Below are positions 23,595 to 34,818 of a stretch of DNA of 64,000 nt, in pieces (the first letter of the stretch is position 1; each line of letters opens with the position of its first letter). The position numbers and the translations under genes were made by a program. The DNA is taken from positions 1-64,000 of the forward strand of contig NZ_JAKUJZ010000009.1 of the NCBI RefSeq assembly GCF_022436675.1, given 5' to 3'. The stretch comes from Rheinheimera hassiensis (GTDB lineage Bacteria; Pseudomonadota; Gammaproteobacteria; Enterobacterales; Alteromonadaceae). The notes under the pieces were generated by a model. That model made no database searches and was not told where the DNA came from. It saw only the letters and a list, made by a program, of their open reading frames with translations.

Positions 23595-24698
23595 TTAAGT
23601 TCTACCTGCTAACCAGGCCTGGAAACGTTGTGCGCTGGCACGGTGGCGCAGAATTAATACCACTCCCACCAGTAAGGCACTCAGGTGCAACCACCACATA
23701 CCTAACGCTGGCGGAATTTTGCCGTCTTCCAGCGCGGAGCGGGCAATAATGAGTAAAGAGTAATAGCCCAAATACAGTAACAGGGCTGGCAGTAAGCGGC
23801 CAAACTTACCCTGGCGCGGATTAACCCGGCTTAACGGCACGGCGATCAACGCCAGTAACGGAATAGATAACGGTATGGCGATACGCCAGTGCCACTCGGC
23901 AATGGCTTCGTTGCTGTCCATGTCATAAAGTTCGGCAGTGGTCAGGCTGCCTAGCTTACGCCGGCGTTGCTCTACTTCCTGTTCACGGATCTGGATCTGG
24001 TAACGGCCAAACTCGGTAATTTCAAAGGCGGGTGACTTAACATCACCGGCGTAGCGGCGGCCTTGTTCAAGCTGCATCATCTGGGCGCCACTAATATCTT
24101 CCTTAACATTACCCGACATGGCATACACGATAGAGTGGCCACCCTGGTCTTCGCGGGCATTATTTTGTGCCACAAACACTTTTTGTAAATCGCCATTATC
24201 ACGGCTGATACTCTGGACAAAAATCACCGCATTTTCGTTTGAGGTATGCTGAAACCGCCCGGGAACCAAAGAGATTAACCCGGCATTGGCATCAGCTTTT
24301 TCCAACAGGCGGTATTCCTGCTCGGTTGCCCAAGGGCTGAGGTATAAAGTAATACTGCCTGCCACTATCGCCAACATCAGCGAAAGTAACAACGTAAGGC
24401 GGGTAACATACCATTCGCTAACGCCGGTGGAATGTAGCACCGTCATTTCACTGTCGGCATATACGCGGCCATAAGCCACCAAAATACCAACAAAGGCACT
24501 AAGCGGCAGAATAATCACGGCCAGTTGCGGTAATTTCAGCGCAACTATGCTCATAACCAGTTGCCCGGGAAGTTCACCTTCTGAGGCATCGGCCAGAATT
24601 TTGACAAAGCGCTGGCTAATGATAATGGTCATCAGAATGACAAATACCGCCAGCTGTGACTTAAATACCTCAGCTAACAGGTAACGAAAAATGATCAA
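23595..24698 (-). CDS. lptF: LPS export permease LptF
   Basis: The 367-aa partner of LptG in the LptB2FG transporter. N-terminal IIFRYLLAEVFKSQLAVFVILM, LPLSAFVGILVAYGRVYADSEMTVLHSTG and C-terminal IPLSIPLLALIAVPLSRVNPRQGKFGRLLPALLLYLGYY are diagnostic. A periplasmic jellyroll lies between. It is transcribed leftward with lptG and diverges from pepA across about 180 bp, the arrangement found in most gammaproteobacteria. Confidence 0.95.
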   Translation of the reverse strand: MIIFRYLLAEVFKSQLAVFVILMTIIISQRFVKILADASEGELPGQLVMSIVALKLPQLAVIILPLSAFVGILVAYGRVYADSEMTVLHSTGVSEWYVTRLTLLLSLMLAIVAGSITLYLSPWATEQEYRLLEKADANAGLISLVPGRFQHTSNENAVIFVQSISRDNGDLQKVFVAQNNAREDQGGHSIVYAMSGNVKEDISGAQMMQLEQGRRYAGDVKSPAFEITEFGRYQIQIREQEVEQRRRKLGSLTTAELYDMDSNEAIAEWHWRIAIPLSIPLLALIAVPLSRVNPRQGKFGRLLPALLLYLGYYSLLIIARSALEDGKIPPALGMWWLHLSALLVGVVLILRHRASAQRFQAWLAGRT

Positions 24699-24881
24699 AA
24701 CGCCCCCTAAAAACCTGCCTTTTTGCTGGAACCCTGGCGATTTTTCAGTAAACTTGATATTTATAGCAATTATTATCGACCAAACGGCTTAGAAAACCGA
24801 GCTTTTTTATAAATTCACGGTAGAATTTGGCCATATATGTGCAGGTTATGTTAGCACAGTCTATTAGAATCAGGAGTTAGT

Positions 24882-26390
24882 ATGGAGTTCAGCGTAAAAA
24901 GCGGAAGTCCGGAAAAACAACGCAGTGCATGCATTGTGGTTGGCGTGTACGAGCCGCGCCGTCTTTCCGCCGTAGCAGAACAACTGGATAAAATCAGTGA
25001 AGGATATATCAGCAACTTGCTGCGCCGTGGTGATTTGGAAGGCAAACCAGGCCAGATGTTGTTACTGCACCATGTGCCTAACGTACTGAGCGAGCGTGTA
25101 TTATTGGTAGGCTGCGGCAAAGAGCGTGAGCTGGACGAGCGCCAGTACCGGCAGATTATTGCCAAAACCATCAGCACCTTAAACGAAACCGGTTCGATGG
25201 AAGCAGTATGCTTTTTATCTGAATTGCACGTAAAAGGCCGCGATACATACTGGAAAGTGCGCCATGCGGTGGAAACCACGCAAGACTGCCTGTACGTATT
25301 TGACCGCTTAAAAAGCAAAAAAGATGAAACCCGCCGCCCGCTGCGCAAAATTGTGTTTAATGTACCCACCCGGCGCGATCTTACCATTGGCGAAAAAGCA
25401 GTAGAGCATGGCTTAGCCATCGCTGCCGGTATTAAGCAGTGTAAAGACGTTGGCAATATGCCGCCGAATATCTGTACTCCGCAATATCTGGCCGATCAGG
25501 CGCTGCTGCTGGCCGAAAGCTCAGCCAAAATCAGTGTTGATGTGTTAGGCCCGGAAGAGCTGGCTGCACATGGTATGAACTCTTACCTGGCAGTAGGCCG
25601 TGGCTCGGTTAACGGCCCGCGCATGGCAGTGATTAAATACAACGGTGCCGGTAACGACAGCGCGCCGGTAGTACTGGTAGGTAAAGGCTTAACCTTCGAC
25701 TCCGGCGGTATCAGCTTAAAACCCGGCGATGGCATGGACGAGATGAAATACGATATGTGCGGTGCCGCCTCTGTGCTGGGTACCATGCATGCGGTAGTCA
25801 ATTTAAACCTGCCAATTAATATTGTTGCGGTATTAGCTGGCGCCGAGAACATGCCGGATGCTAACGCCTACCGGCCGGGTGATATTTTAACCACTATGTC
25901 GGGCCAAACGGTGGAAGTATTAAACACCGACGCCGAGGGCCGCTTAGTGCTGTGCGATGCGTTAACTTATGTTGAGCGTTTTGACCCGGAACTGGTTATC
26001 GATGTGGCTACGTTAACCGGCGCTTGCGTTATCGCGTTGGGTAAACATGCTACCGGCTTGCTGAGCAACCACAACCCACTGGCGCATGAGATTTTAAATG
26101 CCTCAGAGCAAAGTGGTGACCGCGCCTGGCGCCTGCCGCTGTGGGATGATTATCAGGATCAGCTGGAAAGCCCCTTTGCCGATTTTAGTAACTTAGGTGG
26201 CCGCGCCGCCGGTACTATTACTGCCGCCTGCTTTTTATCGCGCTTTACCCGCAAGTATAACTGGGCACACCTGGATATTGCCGGTACTGCCTGGCGCAGT
26301 GGTGGTAAAGATAAAGGCAGCACCGGCCGGCCGGTACCGCTGTTAACCCAGTTTTTAATTAACCGGGTTGGCCAGCAGCAGGATCATTAA
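24882..26390 (+). CDS. pepA: Leucyl aminopeptidase PepA
   Basis: A 502-aa M17 zinc/manganese aminopeptidase that removes N-terminal residues from peptides; the E. coli protein also binds DNA as a recombination accessory and regulator. The C-terminal catalytic domain shows [15 protein letters not shown] (metal and lysine site) and the signature NTDAEGRL at about 347-354, with all ligands intact. Length is usual. AGGAG lies nine bases before the ATG. It diverges from lptF; the stop overlaps the holC start by one base, so the genes are coupled. Confidence 0.95.
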   Translation: MEFSVKSGSPEKQRSACIVVGVYEPRRLSAVAEQLDKISEGYISNLLRRGDLEGKPGQMLLLHHVPNVLSERVLLVGCGKERELDERQYRQIIAKTISTLNETGSMEAVCFLSELHVKGRDTYWKVRHAVETTQDCLYVFDRLKSKKDETRRPLRKIVFNVPTRRDLTIGEKAVEHGLAIAAGIKQCKDVGNMPPNICTPQYLADQALLLAESSAKISVDVLGPEELAAHGMNSYLAVGRGSVNGPRMAVIKYNGAGNDSAPVVLVGKGLTFDSGGISLKPGDGMDEMKYDMCGAASVLGTMHAVVNLNLPINIVAVLAGAENMPDANAYRPGDILTTMSGQTVEVLNTDAEGRLVLCDALTYVERFDPELVIDVATLTGACVIALGKHATGLLSNHNPLAHEILNASEQSGDRAWRLPLWDDYQDQLESPFADFSNLGGRAAGTITAACFLSRFTRKYNWAHLDIAGTAWRSGGKDKGSTGRPVPLLTQFLINRVGQQQDH

Positions 26391-26848
26391 TGCAAGTTAG
26401 CTTTTATCTGCTAAACGACACGCCGGCAGAAGATCAAGCGATACAAAATGAGCTGAGCAATACGCCAGCTCATTTTACTTTAGCTTGCCAGCTTTGTGCC
26501 GACTTGTACCGCGCCAAGCAGCGGGTTTTCGTTTATACTGCCGACCAGCAACAGGCCGAAGCGTTTGACGAACTGCTGTGGCAGTTTGATGCCGAACGTT
26601 TTGTGCCGCATAACTTAAGCGGCGAAGGCCCTAAATACGGCGCACCGGTAGAAATAAGCTGGCAGGCGCCACGGCAAAACCGCCAGGTGCTGATTAATTT
26701 AGCCACTGAGATCCCGGCTTTTGCCAACCGCTTTAGCCAAATCATCGAATTTGTTCCCGCCGCCGAGCAACTAAAAGTGCAGGCGCGGGAGCGTTTTAAG
26801 CAATATCGTCAGCTGGGCGTTAACCCGCAAACCGTTAACGCCGGCTGA
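26390..26848 (+). CDS. holC: DNA polymerase III chi subunit
   Basis: A 152-aa protein that joins the clamp-loader accessory pair chi-psi and contacts single-strand binding protein. The HolC pattern is visible: VSFYLLND at the start, [45 protein letters not shown] and [23 protein letters not shown]. It begins in the last base of the pepA stop and is followed by valS after 14 bp; this order pepA-holC-valS is conserved. Confidence 0.95.
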   Translation: MQVSFYLLNDTPAEDQAIQNELSNTPAHFTLACQLCADLYRAKQRVFVYTADQQQAEAFDELLWQFDAERFVPHNLSGEGPKYGAPVEISWQAPRQNRQVLINLATEIPAFANRFSQIIEFVPAAEQLKVQARERFKQYRQLGVNPQTVNAG

Positions 26849-26862
26849 GCACAGGTACTATC

Positions 26863-29718
26863 ATGGAAAAAACGTTTAACCCCAGTGAAATAGAACAGGC
26901 GATGTATAATGCCTGGCAGGCTAAAGGCTACTTTGCGCCACACGGCGATGAGAGTAACGGTAACTACTGCATTATGATCCCGCCGCCAAATGTTACCGGC
27001 AGCCTGCATATGGGCCATGCCTTTCAGCAAACCATTATGGACGCCCTTACCCGTTACCAGCGCATGCAGGGTAAAAACACCCTGTGGCAGGTAGGTACCG
27101 ACCATGCCGGTATCGCTACCCAAATGGTGGTAGAGCGTAAACTGGCAGCTGAAGGCTTACCTGGTCGCCACCAACTGGGCCGTGATGCTTTTATTGAAAA
27201 AGTCTGGCAGTGGAAAGAAGAGTCCGGCGGTACTATTACCTCGCAAATGCGCCGCTTGGGTAACTCGGTAGACTGGCAGCGCGAGCGCTTCACTATGGAT
27301 GAAGGCTTGTCCAATGCGGTGCAGGAAGTGTTTGTCCGTTTGTATGACGACGAGCTGATTTACCGTGGCAAACGCCTGGTAAACTGGGATCCGAAACTGC
27401 ATACCGCCATCTCTGATCTGGAAGTGGAAAACAAAGAGCAAAAAGGCCATATGTGGCACTTGCGCTACCCACTGGCCGACGGCGCTGTAACGGCCGATGG
27501 TAAGAATTACCTGGTAGTAGCCACCACCAGACCGGAAACTATGCTCGGTGATACCGGCGTAGCGGTAAACCCGGAAGATGAGCGTTATCAGGCGCTGATT
27601 GGCAAAGCTATTATGCTGCCGCTGGTAAACCGCCGTATTCCTATCGTTGCCGATGAGCACGCCGATATGGAAAAAGGCACCGGCTGCGTCAAAATTACCC
27701 CGGCACACGATTTTAACGACTATGAAGTGGGTAAGCGGCATCAGTTGCCAATGATTAACGTGATGACGCCGGATGCCACTATCCGTAGCGAAGGTGAAGG
27801 CTTCCATTGCAATGGCGAGTTAAATCCGGCGCTGGTTGGTGTTATTCCTGCTGAGTATCAGGGGCTGGACCGCTACGCAGCGCGTAAAGCCATAGTGGCG
27901 GCATTTGACGCTGCCGGCTTGCTGGAAAAAGTAGAAGATCATACCAACACCCTGCCGTACGGTGACCGTAGCGGCGTGGTAATTGAACCGCTGTTAACCG
28001 ATCAATGGTATGTGCGGGTTGCGCCACTGGCAAAAACCGCCACCGAAGCGGTAGAAAGCGGCCAGATTGAATTTGTGCCCAAGCAATACGAAAACATGTA
28101 CTACAGCTGGATGCGCGATATTCAGGACTGGTGTATCTCGCGCCAGCTATGGTGGGGCCACCGTATTCCAGCCTGGTACGACGAAAACGGCAAAGTGTAT
28201 GTTGGCCGCAATGAAGCTGAAGTGCGGGCTAAACATCAGTTAGCCGACAGCGTCGTGTTAAAGCAAGATAACGATGTACTGGATACCTGGTTTAGCTCGG
28301 CGCTGTGGACCTTCTCCACCCTGGGCTGGCCGGAAGATACCGACGCGCTGCGCACCTTCCACCCTACCAACGTGCTGGTAACCGGCTTTGACATTATTTT
28401 CTTCTGGGTTGCCAGAATGATCATGATGACCATGCACTTTATTAAAGATAAAGACGGTAAGCCGCAGGTACCGTTTAAAACGGTGTATGTTACCGGGCTT
28501 ATCCGCGATGAAAACGGCGATAAGATGTCAAAGTCCAAGGGCAACGTGGTTGACCCGCTGGATATGATTGACGGCATTACGCTGGACGAGTTACTGGCCA
28601 AACGTACCAGTAATATGATGCAGCCCAAAGATGCCGAGAAAATTGCCGAACGCACCCGCAAGCAATTCCCTGAAGGCATCAGCGCCAGCGGTACCGACGC
28701 GCTGCGCTTTACCTTAGCTGCGCTGGCATCAACCGGGCGTGATATTAACTGGGATATGAAGCGCTTAGAAGGCTACCGCAATTTCTGCAATAAACTGTGG
28801 AATGCCAGCCGCTATGTACTGATGAACACCGAAGACCAGGATTGCGGCTTTAACGGCGGCGATATGCAGTTATCGCTGGCCGATAAGTGGATATTGGCGC
28901 AGTACCAGCAAACAGTTAAGCAAGTGCGGCAGTACTTTGATACCTACCGCTTTGATTTAGCCGCAACTGCGCTGTACGAATTTACCTGGAACCAGTTCTG
29001 TGACTGGTATTTAGAGCTGACCAAACCGGTACTGTTTAAAGGCAATGAAGCCCAGCAACGCGCTACCCGCCATACCCTGGTTACCGTGCTGGAAAGCCTG
29101 CTGCGCTTAATGCACCCGATAATGCCGTTTATTACCGAAACCATTTGGCAATCGGTAAAACCATTAGCCAACATCAACGCCGACAGCATTATGTTGCAAG
29201 CCTACCCGCAAGCGGATGAAAGCCTGGTCGATGCCACAGCAACAGCCGATTTGGAATGGTTAAAAGCCGTAATCAATGCCATTCGTAACGTGCGCGGCGA
29301 GATGAATATCGCCCCAAGTAAGCCGCTTAGTATACTGCTGCGCAACCTGAACAGCGAAGAGCAGCGCCGCCTGAGCGAGAACGAAAGCTTTCTGATGAAC
29401 CTGGCCAAGCTTGATAGCATTACCGTATTGGGTGCAGATGATCAGGCACCAACCTGCGCTACACAGTTAATCGGCAGCATGGATTTACTCATTCCAATGG
29501 CCGGTTTAATTGATAAAGACGCTGAGTTAAGCCGCATTGCCAAGCAGTTGGAGAAAACCCAGCAAGAGCTGGCCCGTGTGGCAGGCAAGCTTAGCAACGA
29601 AGGTTTTGTTGCCAAAGCACCGGAAGCAGTACTGGAAAAAGAGCGCGCCAAGCAAGCCGAGCTGGAGCAAGCAGTGGTTAAGCTGCAAGCCCAACAAGCT
29701 GAGATCGCTGCGCTTTAA
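26863..29718 (+). CDS. valS: Valyl-tRNA synthetase
   Basis: A 951-aa class Ia aminoacyl-tRNA synthetase that charges tRNA-Val and edits mischarged threonine. The HIGH motif is [14 protein letters not shown] (about 44-57), the connective-peptide editing domain is intact in the middle ([15 protein letters not shown]), and the KMSKS motif is DKMSKSKGN (about 554-562). The C-terminal coiled coil ([23 protein letters not shown]) that grips the tRNA is present. Length is usual. A rho-independent terminator lies 22 bp downstream, so the pepA-holC-valS unit ends here. Confidence 0.97.
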   Translation: MEKTFNPSEIEQAMYNAWQAKGYFAPHGDESNGNYCIMIPPPNVTGSLHMGHAFQQTIMDALTRYQRMQGKNTLWQVGTDHAGIATQMVVERKLAAEGLPGRHQLGRDAFIEKVWQWKEESGGTITSQMRRLGNSVDWQRERFTMDEGLSNAVQEVFVRLYDDELIYRGKRLVNWDPKLHTAISDLEVENKEQKGHMWHLRYPLADGAVTADGKNYLVVATTRPETMLGDTGVAVNPEDERYQALIGKAIMLPLVNRRIPIVADEHADMEKGTGCVKITPAHDFNDYEVGKRHQLPMINVMTPDATIRSEGEGFHCNGELNPALVGVIPAEYQGLDRYAARKAIVAAFDAAGLLEKVEDHTNTLPYGDRSGVVIEPLLTDQWYVRVAPLAKTATEAVESGQIEFVPKQYENMYYSWMRDIQDWCISRQLWWGHRIPAWYDENGKVYVGRNEAEVRAKHQLADSVVLKQDNDVLDTWFSSALWTFSTLGWPEDTDALRTFHPTNVLVTGFDIIFFWVARMIMMTMHFIKDKDGKPQVPFKTVYVTGLIRDENGDKMSKSKGNVVDPLDMIDGITLDELLAKRTSNMMQPKDAEKIAERTRKQFPEGISASGTDALRFTLAALASTGRDINWDMKRLEGYRNFCNKLWNASRYVLMNTEDQDCGFNGGDMQLSLADKWILAQYQQTVKQVRQYFDTYRFDLAATALYEFTWNQFCDWYLELTKPVLFKGNEAQQRATRHTLVTVLESLLRLMHPIMPFITETIWQSVKPLANINADSIMLQAYPQADESLVDATATADLEWLKAVINAIRNVRGEMNIAPSKPLSILLRNLNSEEQRRLSENESFLMNLAKLDSITVLGADDQAPTCATQLIGSMDLLIPMAGLIDKDAELSRIAKQLEKTQQELARVAGKLSNEGFVAKAPEAVLEKERAKQAELEQAVVKLQAQQAEIAAL

Positions 29719-29740
29719 ACCAAGTGAGTTTTGTAGTGCT

Positions 29741-29768
29741 AAGGCGGCCTGATGGCCGCCTTTTTTAT
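29741..29768 (+). terminator. Rho-independent terminator of pepA-holC-valS
   Basis: AAGGCGGC-CTGATG-GCCGCCTT followed by TTTTTAT gives a GC-rich 8-bp stem with a T-run, 22 bp after the valS stop. Confidence 0.9.
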
Positions 29769-29957
29769 CCGCGCTGTATTGCCTGCAGGTGAAATAAGCC
29801 TGCATTGTATGCTTTTTCACTAACTGATAGTGAAAGCCGCTACTTATCTCACCAATATAAAAATATAAATCAGATTAATTTCAAAGCGTTATATGAATTT
29901 CCGCTATGGCGCATCATTTGCAAATCCCTAATTTTAATAACTAAAGGATTGATGTGA

Positions 29958-31184
29958 ATGAAAAAGTTCTGTGGATTTGTCTTAGTGTTGTTCTTTGCCA
30001 TAGCCGTACTATGGTTTGTACTGCCAAAGCAGCAAAACGTCAGCCAGAATATAGCCGGGCTGGAGCTGTACTTGCCGGCCCTGATGGAAGAGGCCGCTAT
30101 CCCCGGGCTTGCTATTGCGCGGATTAAAAATGGTCAGACAATATTGCTGCAAACTTATGGCAAAGCCAATATTGAAACCGGCGCGCCGGTAACCAAAGAC
30201 ACCTTATTTAATCTGGCATCGATCAGTAAACCCATCATGGGTCTTGTGCTGTTGCAACTGGTGGATCAGGGTAAGCTCGATTTAGCGCAAGATATTAATA
30301 ACTATCTGCCATTCAGGGTCGATAACCCCCATACTGCTGACGAAAAAATAACCTTGCGCCATCTGGCCAGCCACTCATCTGGCATTGCCGATTTTTATGA
30401 CATCAACAGTTATGCAGAAAATCGGGATCCAGATATCTCCTTAGGGCAACATCTCACCAGCCTGCTGTTAGCTGATGGCGATAATTACCGGCAAGGTGAA
30501 CACTTTTTGCTGCAGTTACCCGGTGAAAAACGCCAGTACAGTAATTTAGCCGCAGGGCTTGCCGGCTATCTGGTCGAAGCAACAACAAGCATGTCGCTGG
30601 CACAGTACAGCAAAGCTAATTTGTTTCCGGCTTTGGCAATGCCTCATACCAGCTGGTTGCTGCATGATGTGGCTCTGGAAACTGTGGCAGTACCTTATGA
30701 AGTAGAGCAATGCGTACCTTATTTGTTTCTTTGCGCTGATACGGAGTCGCCAAGCCTAAACTACCTGATTGGCCGTTATATTGATCCGCCTGCAAAATAC
30801 AAAAGCTTTAAACCTTACCCGCATTTCGGTAATCCACAATACCCGGACGGAGGTGTTCGCAGTAGCATCAGCGAACTGAGTCAGTTTCTGGTTGCGCTAC
30901 TGAATAATCAGGATAGTGCTGGTCGTCCTTTATTGTCGGACGCTATGTATAACGAAATGTTCAGCTTACAGCTGCCAGAGTCAGTTTCTGCTAATCAACG
31001 TTTTTTCTGGCGAGACAACGAAATGGGCTTAACAGGCCATATGGGTTCAGACTTAGGTGTCTTTACCGCGCTTTATTTTGACCGCAGTAGCAAAGATGGT
31101 TTTATTATCCTGATGAACAGGGGCGTGGACGACAAAGCAGCTGCTGCCATGAAGCAGATTGCGACAAAGTTAGTTCAGCTGTAG
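29958..31184 (+). CDS. Serine hydrolase of the beta-lactamase/PBP class C fold
   Basis: A 408-aa envelope protein. Residues 5-22 form an N-terminal membrane anchor or uncleaved signal. The catalytic motif SxxK is Ser88-Ile-Ser-Lys91 (LASISKPIM), the YxN motif is Tyr194-Ser-Asn196 and the third box is HMGS near the C-terminus (TGHMGSDLG), replacing KTG. This pattern is that of the broad class C/esterase EstB-like family, which includes peptidases, esterases and carboxypeptidases; true cephalosporinase activity is not implied. AGGA lies upstream of the ATG. It is a single-gene unit. Confidence 0.85.
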   Translation: MKKFCGFVLVLFFAIAVLWFVLPKQQNVSQNIAGLELYLPALMEEAAIPGLAIARIKNGQTILLQTYGKANIETGAPVTKDTLFNLASISKPIMGLVLLQLVDQGKLDLAQDINNYLPFRVDNPHTADEKITLRHLASHSSGIADFYDINSYAENRDPDISLGQHLTSLLLADGDNYRQGEHFLLQLPGEKRQYSNLAAGLAGYLVEATTSMSLAQYSKANLFPALAMPHTSWLLHDVALETVAVPYEVEQCVPYLFLCADTESPSLNYLIGRYIDPPAKYKSFKPYPHFGNPQYPDGGVRSSISELSQFLVALLNNQDSAGRPLLSDAMYNEMFSLQLPESVSANQRFFWRDNEMGLTGHMGSDLGVFTALYFDRSSKDGFIILMNRGVDDKAAAAMKQIATKLVQL

Positions 31185-31319
31185 GTTCTCAACGCGTGCA
31201 GAATAAACAGCAGTTTTTAAAAGCAATATGCCGTTAAAGCTGAATCAATACCTTGATATTGTTCCGGTTTTTATTTCTGTTATAGTGCCGGTAGCGTAAA
31301 ACAGATAGACGGAATGCTT

Positions 31320-32363
31320 ATGGCCGTTGCGGCAACACATAACAGCAGATTAAAACAGTTAATGGCTGAGCTGACAAAGCGCAGCCGTGCTGCTACCACT
31401 GTGCAGGACTTGCTGCAGATAACTGAACTGGCCGCGCGTTTTAATGCGCCACTGGTGTACCGTAACCGGCTGCAATACGCTCTGGCGGCAGTATTGGCGC
31501 TGGCCGGCGTTTTGTTGCTGCTTTTTCAGCATCAGTATTATCTGTATATCCGGCCATCGGGCTGGACAGGTTTTGCCTTGTTAATGGCAGCCGCGGCCGG
31601 GTTGTTACTGTTTGCCCTGTCGCGTAACCGCAGTGTAAGCAGGTTATCCAATGATATTTTTACTAAAAACGTCTTGTTCGATAACCAGATTAAACCACTG
31701 GTAGCAAAAGATGTGGCCAATCAGCTACTGACGGCCTTTTTAGAATTTAAACGGGGCAATTACAGCCGGAAAATAGAGCAGCTTTATCAGGGGCATTCAG
31801 CAAGCGATAGCAGCAGTTTCAGCTACTATTTTTATCATTTTCATTATGTGGATAAACGCAGAGAAACCTATACCGAAAGTGACGGTAAAGGCGGAACCCG
31901 TATCCGCACCAGAACGGTATACGACCACTATCACCGCTATGGTATCTGTGTTCCGCAGTTTAAAACCCCGGCTGTATTGGTTTACAGCCATGCGCCGGAT
32001 CACAAACTACCGGCAACTTATCGTCCGGCATCTAACCGTTTTAATAATCACTACCGGGTGCAAAGTACAGATGAAATGCAGGCAGCCCGGCTGATGAAAC
32101 CTGCAGTAGTGGTTGCTTTTGAAGATCTGTATCCGATATTACAACGGCCTAATGTTGAACTGCAGCCCGATGCCGGTTTATGTCTGTCATTTAATGACAA
32201 CAACCTGCTGCTGGCCAAGCGGCAATACTCGTTGCAGCAGCCCGAGCTATTCCGCCAGGAAATTGCAGCCCACACACCGCTGGACAAATTGCATCAGGCG
32301 TTGCATTTTATTCATCATCTTGCCAATCATGCCGCTATCTCTTTACAGGATGCCAGACTATGA
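31320..32363 (+). CDS. Membrane protein of a LemA operon (DUF3137-like)
   Basis: A 347-aa protein with a soluble N-terminal helix (about 1-45), two transmembrane segments near 50-70 and 80-98, and a large soluble C-terminal domain (YYFYHFHYVDKRRETYTES..., CLSFNDNNLLLAKRQYSLQQPELF). The layout and its coupling to a LemA gene are those of DUF3137-type proteins, though I am not certain of the family. The ATG at 31320 has ACGGA eight bases before it; the ATG two codons upstream touches that site. Its stop overlaps the LemA start by four bases. Confidence 0.6.
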   Translation: MAVAATHNSRLKQLMAELTKRSRAATTVQDLLQITELAARFNAPLVYRNRLQYALAAVLALAGVLLLLFQHQYYLYIRPSGWTGFALLMAAAAGLLLFALSRNRSVSRLSNDIFTKNVLFDNQIKPLVAKDVANQLLTAFLEFKRGNYSRKIEQLYQGHSASDSSSFSYYFYHFHYVDKRRETYTESDGKGGTRIRTRTVYDHYHRYGICVPQFKTPAVLVYSHAPDHKLPATYRPASNRFNNHYRVQSTDEMQAARLMKPAVVVAFEDLYPILQRPNVELQPDAGLCLSFNDNNLLLAKRQYSLQQPELFRQEIAAHTPLDKLHQALHFIHHLANHAAISLQDARL

Positions 32364-32932
32364 CCACTTTTATTACTGTTGCTGTTATTGCTGCTTTACT
32401 GGCGGTTATTATTATTGCCATTTATAACGGCATTATTACCCGCCTTAACGCGGTAGAGCGGGCCTGGGCCAATGTTATTACGCAGGAACGGCAGAAAAAC
32501 AAAATCATCCCGGCACTGGAACAACTGACCGAGAAATATCAGTTATACGAAGCGGGGGTAATGACACAGATCACTGAGCTGCGCAGCGCCTTACACAGCC
32601 TGTCGGCAGATAACGTAGACACTGCCGGCCTGGCACAAGCTGAACAGAAAACCACGAATCTTATTAAAGGCTTACAGGTAGCGGTAGAAAACTATCCTGA
32701 GCTGAAAGCATCTGAAACCTTTAATAATCTAATGCGGGAAATCAGCAATCAGCAAGAAAATATCGGCGCGGCTATCCGTATTTTTAACCAAAACGTGGAG
32801 GATTTTAATAACGGTATTGAAACCTTTCCAAACTCGCTGGTTAACCAGCAGTTCAACCGCAAACAAAAAATTCAGACCTTTACCGATTCAGAAGCAGAGC
32901 AGGGCTTTGAATATAGCTTGAAAAAACAGTAA
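32360..32932 (+). CDS. lemA: LemA family protein
   Basis: A 190-aa protein with an N-terminal transmembrane segment (TFITVAVIAALLAVIIIAIYNG) and a long helical domain. The LemA signature is visible: RLNAVERAWANVITQERQKNKIIPALEQLTEKY and, near the end, FPNSLVNQQFNRK. LemA proteins form coiled-coil helical bundles in the cytoplasmic membrane; their role is unsettled. It overlaps the upstream gene by four bases. 255 gene-free bases separate it from the antiporter gene. Confidence 0.85.
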   Translation: MTTFITVAVIAALLAVIIIAIYNGIITRLNAVERAWANVITQERQKNKIIPALEQLTEKYQLYEAGVMTQITELRSALHSLSADNVDTAGLAQAEQKTTNLIKGLQVAVENYPELKASETFNNLMREISNQQENIGAAIRIFNQNVEDFNNGIETFPNSLVNQQFNRKQKIQTFTDSEAEQGFEYSLKKQ

Positions 32933-33187
32933 CCACAGCGGGCAAAGCTGCACAAAGATCCGATTGCCAGACGAAATTTTTTTGCTATGATTGCGCGGTA
33001 TTTCGGCAACTGGCTGACTATACGCTTGCACTGCGTATTTATGCAGTAAAGTCTGATGTTTAGCGCTCACTTTTTCAGCGCAGCATGGCTGATATAGCAA
33101 GCAAACTCTCCGTTGAGTTTGGTTATCTGCTGCAACGGTTCACTTAACTTTTATCCGGCTTGCCGGAGTTAACTTTGAGAATAATAA

Positions 33188-34672
33188 ATGATGTCAGCAG
33201 ATACCCTGGTCGAGAGCCTCGCCGAACCTGTTGCTGCGGCGGCCGAAGCGGCCGCCGACGTTATCACTATCGAACCTTCTTTCATAAGTTTAATACCCCC
33301 TGTTGTAGTGCTGGCTATTGCTATCTGGCTGAAACGGCCGATATTAGCGCTGATCATGGGGGCCATTGCCGGTATGTTGCTGCTATCGCCCGCAGGTGCT
33401 TTAGGCAATATGGCCGACACCTCACTGCGGGTAATGCAGGACGAAACCATCGGCTGGTTAATTCTGGTGTGTGGTGGTTTTGGCTCACTTATCGCTTTGC
33501 TGGTACACACTGGCGGGGCTTTTGCTTTTGGCCGCGCCGCGCAGCGTGTGGCTACAGGGCGTAAGTCTTCCATGCTGATGACCTGCTTTTTGGGTATTGT
33601 TATTTTTGTTGATGACTACTTAAATGCGCTGACAGTGGGTGAAACCATGAAGCGCATTACCGACAAGTACAAAGTATCACGCGAGATGCTGGCCTATATT
33701 GTCGACTCTACCGCCGCACCCATTTGTGTGCTTATTCCCATTTCAACCTGGGCGGTGTTCTTCGGCGGTTTGCTGGTAGCTAATGATGTAACACCGGCAG
33801 GTGACGCCAGCGGTATTCAAACCTATATTTCTGCCATTCCTTACATGCTGTACGCCTGGCTGGCGATGATTATGGTTATTCTGGTTATTCTTGGCGTAGT
33901 GCCGGTATTTGGCCCGATGAAAAAAGCTGAGCTGGCAGCGCAGCAATCACTGATCGCAGCAGAAGATGCGCCCCATTCGGCCACTACCGCACAGGATACC
34001 CACTCGGCTGATGATTTTGCCGTGCAGTCGTTTGATGAAGAGTTTGAGCAAAGCAACCGCAAAACCGGCAAGTTACATAACTTTTTGTTGCCAATGATTA
34101 TGCTGGTTGGCTTTACCATCTGGTTTGAAATTGACGTATGGAAAGGCCTGTTAATGACTTTCCTGCTGACATTGCCGCTGTATTTAGTGCAGCGCCTGAT
34201 GAATATCTCGGAAATGATGGACGTGATGATTAATGGTTTTAAAACCATGTTGCCTGCCATTTGTACCGTTATCGCTGCTTTTGTGTTTAAAGATGTCTGC
34301 GATCAGTTAGGCCTGCCACAGTTTATTATTGATAATCTGGCGCCTTATATGAGTGCTCAGTTGCTACCGGCACTGGTGTTTTTATCTATGGCAGTGCTGG
34401 CGTTTGCTACCGGCTCATCCTGGGGTATTTTCGCCGTGTCTATTCCTATTGTTATGCCACTGGCGTTTGCCGTTGAAGCCAATATCCCGCTGGTAATAGG
34501 TGCGCTGCTATCAGCCAGCTCATTTGGCAGCCAGGCCTGCTTTTACAGTGACTCTACCGTACTGGCAGCACAGGGGTCAGGCTGTAACCTGATGAGCCAT
34601 GCGTTAACTCAGTTTCCGTATGCGTTTGCTGCAGCGGTACTGGCGTTTTTTGGTTTTATTGCCCTGGCGTAA
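33188..34672 (+). CDS. Na+/H+ antiporter, NhaC family
   Basis: A 494-aa integral membrane protein with about eleven hydrophobic segments. Family marks include MGAIAGMLLLSPAGALG, FVDDYLNALTVGETMKRITDKY with its paired aspartates, VDSTAAPICVLIPISTWAVFFGG and the repeat-half FATGSSWGIFAVSIPIVMPL ... SASSFGSQACFYSDSTVLA. It exchanges sodium or an organic sodium-coupled substrate for protons across the inner membrane; the exact substrate cannot be read. An acidic cytoplasmic loop (about 245-295) is unusual in length. It is followed by a terminator, so it forms a single-gene unit. Confidence 0.85.
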   Translation: MMSADTLVESLAEPVAAAAEAAADVITIEPSFISLIPPVVVLAIAIWLKRPILALIMGAIAGMLLLSPAGALGNMADTSLRVMQDETIGWLILVCGGFGSLIALLVHTGGAFAFGRAAQRVATGRKSSMLMTCFLGIVIFVDDYLNALTVGETMKRITDKYKVSREMLAYIVDSTAAPICVLIPISTWAVFFGGLLVANDVTPAGDASGIQTYISAIPYMLYAWLAMIMVILVILGVVPVFGPMKKAELAAQQSLIAAEDAPHSATTAQDTHSADDFAVQSFDEEFEQSNRKTGKLHNFLLPMIMLVGFTIWFEIDVWKGLLMTFLLTLPLYLVQRLMNISEMMDVMINGFKTMLPAICTVIAAFVFKDVCDQLGLPQFIIDNLAPYMSAQLLPALVFLSMAVLAFATGSSWGIFAVSIPIVMPLAFAVEANIPLVIGALLSASSFGSQACFYSDSTVLAAQGSGCNLMSHALTQFPYAFAAAVLAFFGFIALA

Positions 34673-34701
34673 CCGCCTGTTTAAGCTGCCCGGTTAATAA
34701 G

Positions 34702-34735
34702 GGGCGCTGGCTATAATGGCCCAGCGCCTTTTTTA
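34702..34735 (+). terminator. Rho-independent terminator after the NhaC-type gene
   Basis: GGGCGCTGG and its complement CCAGCGCC (with a short loop) are followed by TTTTTT, 30 bp after the stop codon. Confidence 0.85.
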
Positions 34736-34818
34736 CGCCTGACAAAATGCCCTGACACTGTTACCTTATATAACAATCTCATATAACAACTTTACACAGC
34801 CTGTTTACCGGAGTGTTT

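Noticed and set aside
32933-33187. Riboswitch or small RNA before the antiporter gene
   Set aside because: The 255-base leader has some short inverted repeats, but none of the lysine, SAM or magnesium riboswitch marks I know.
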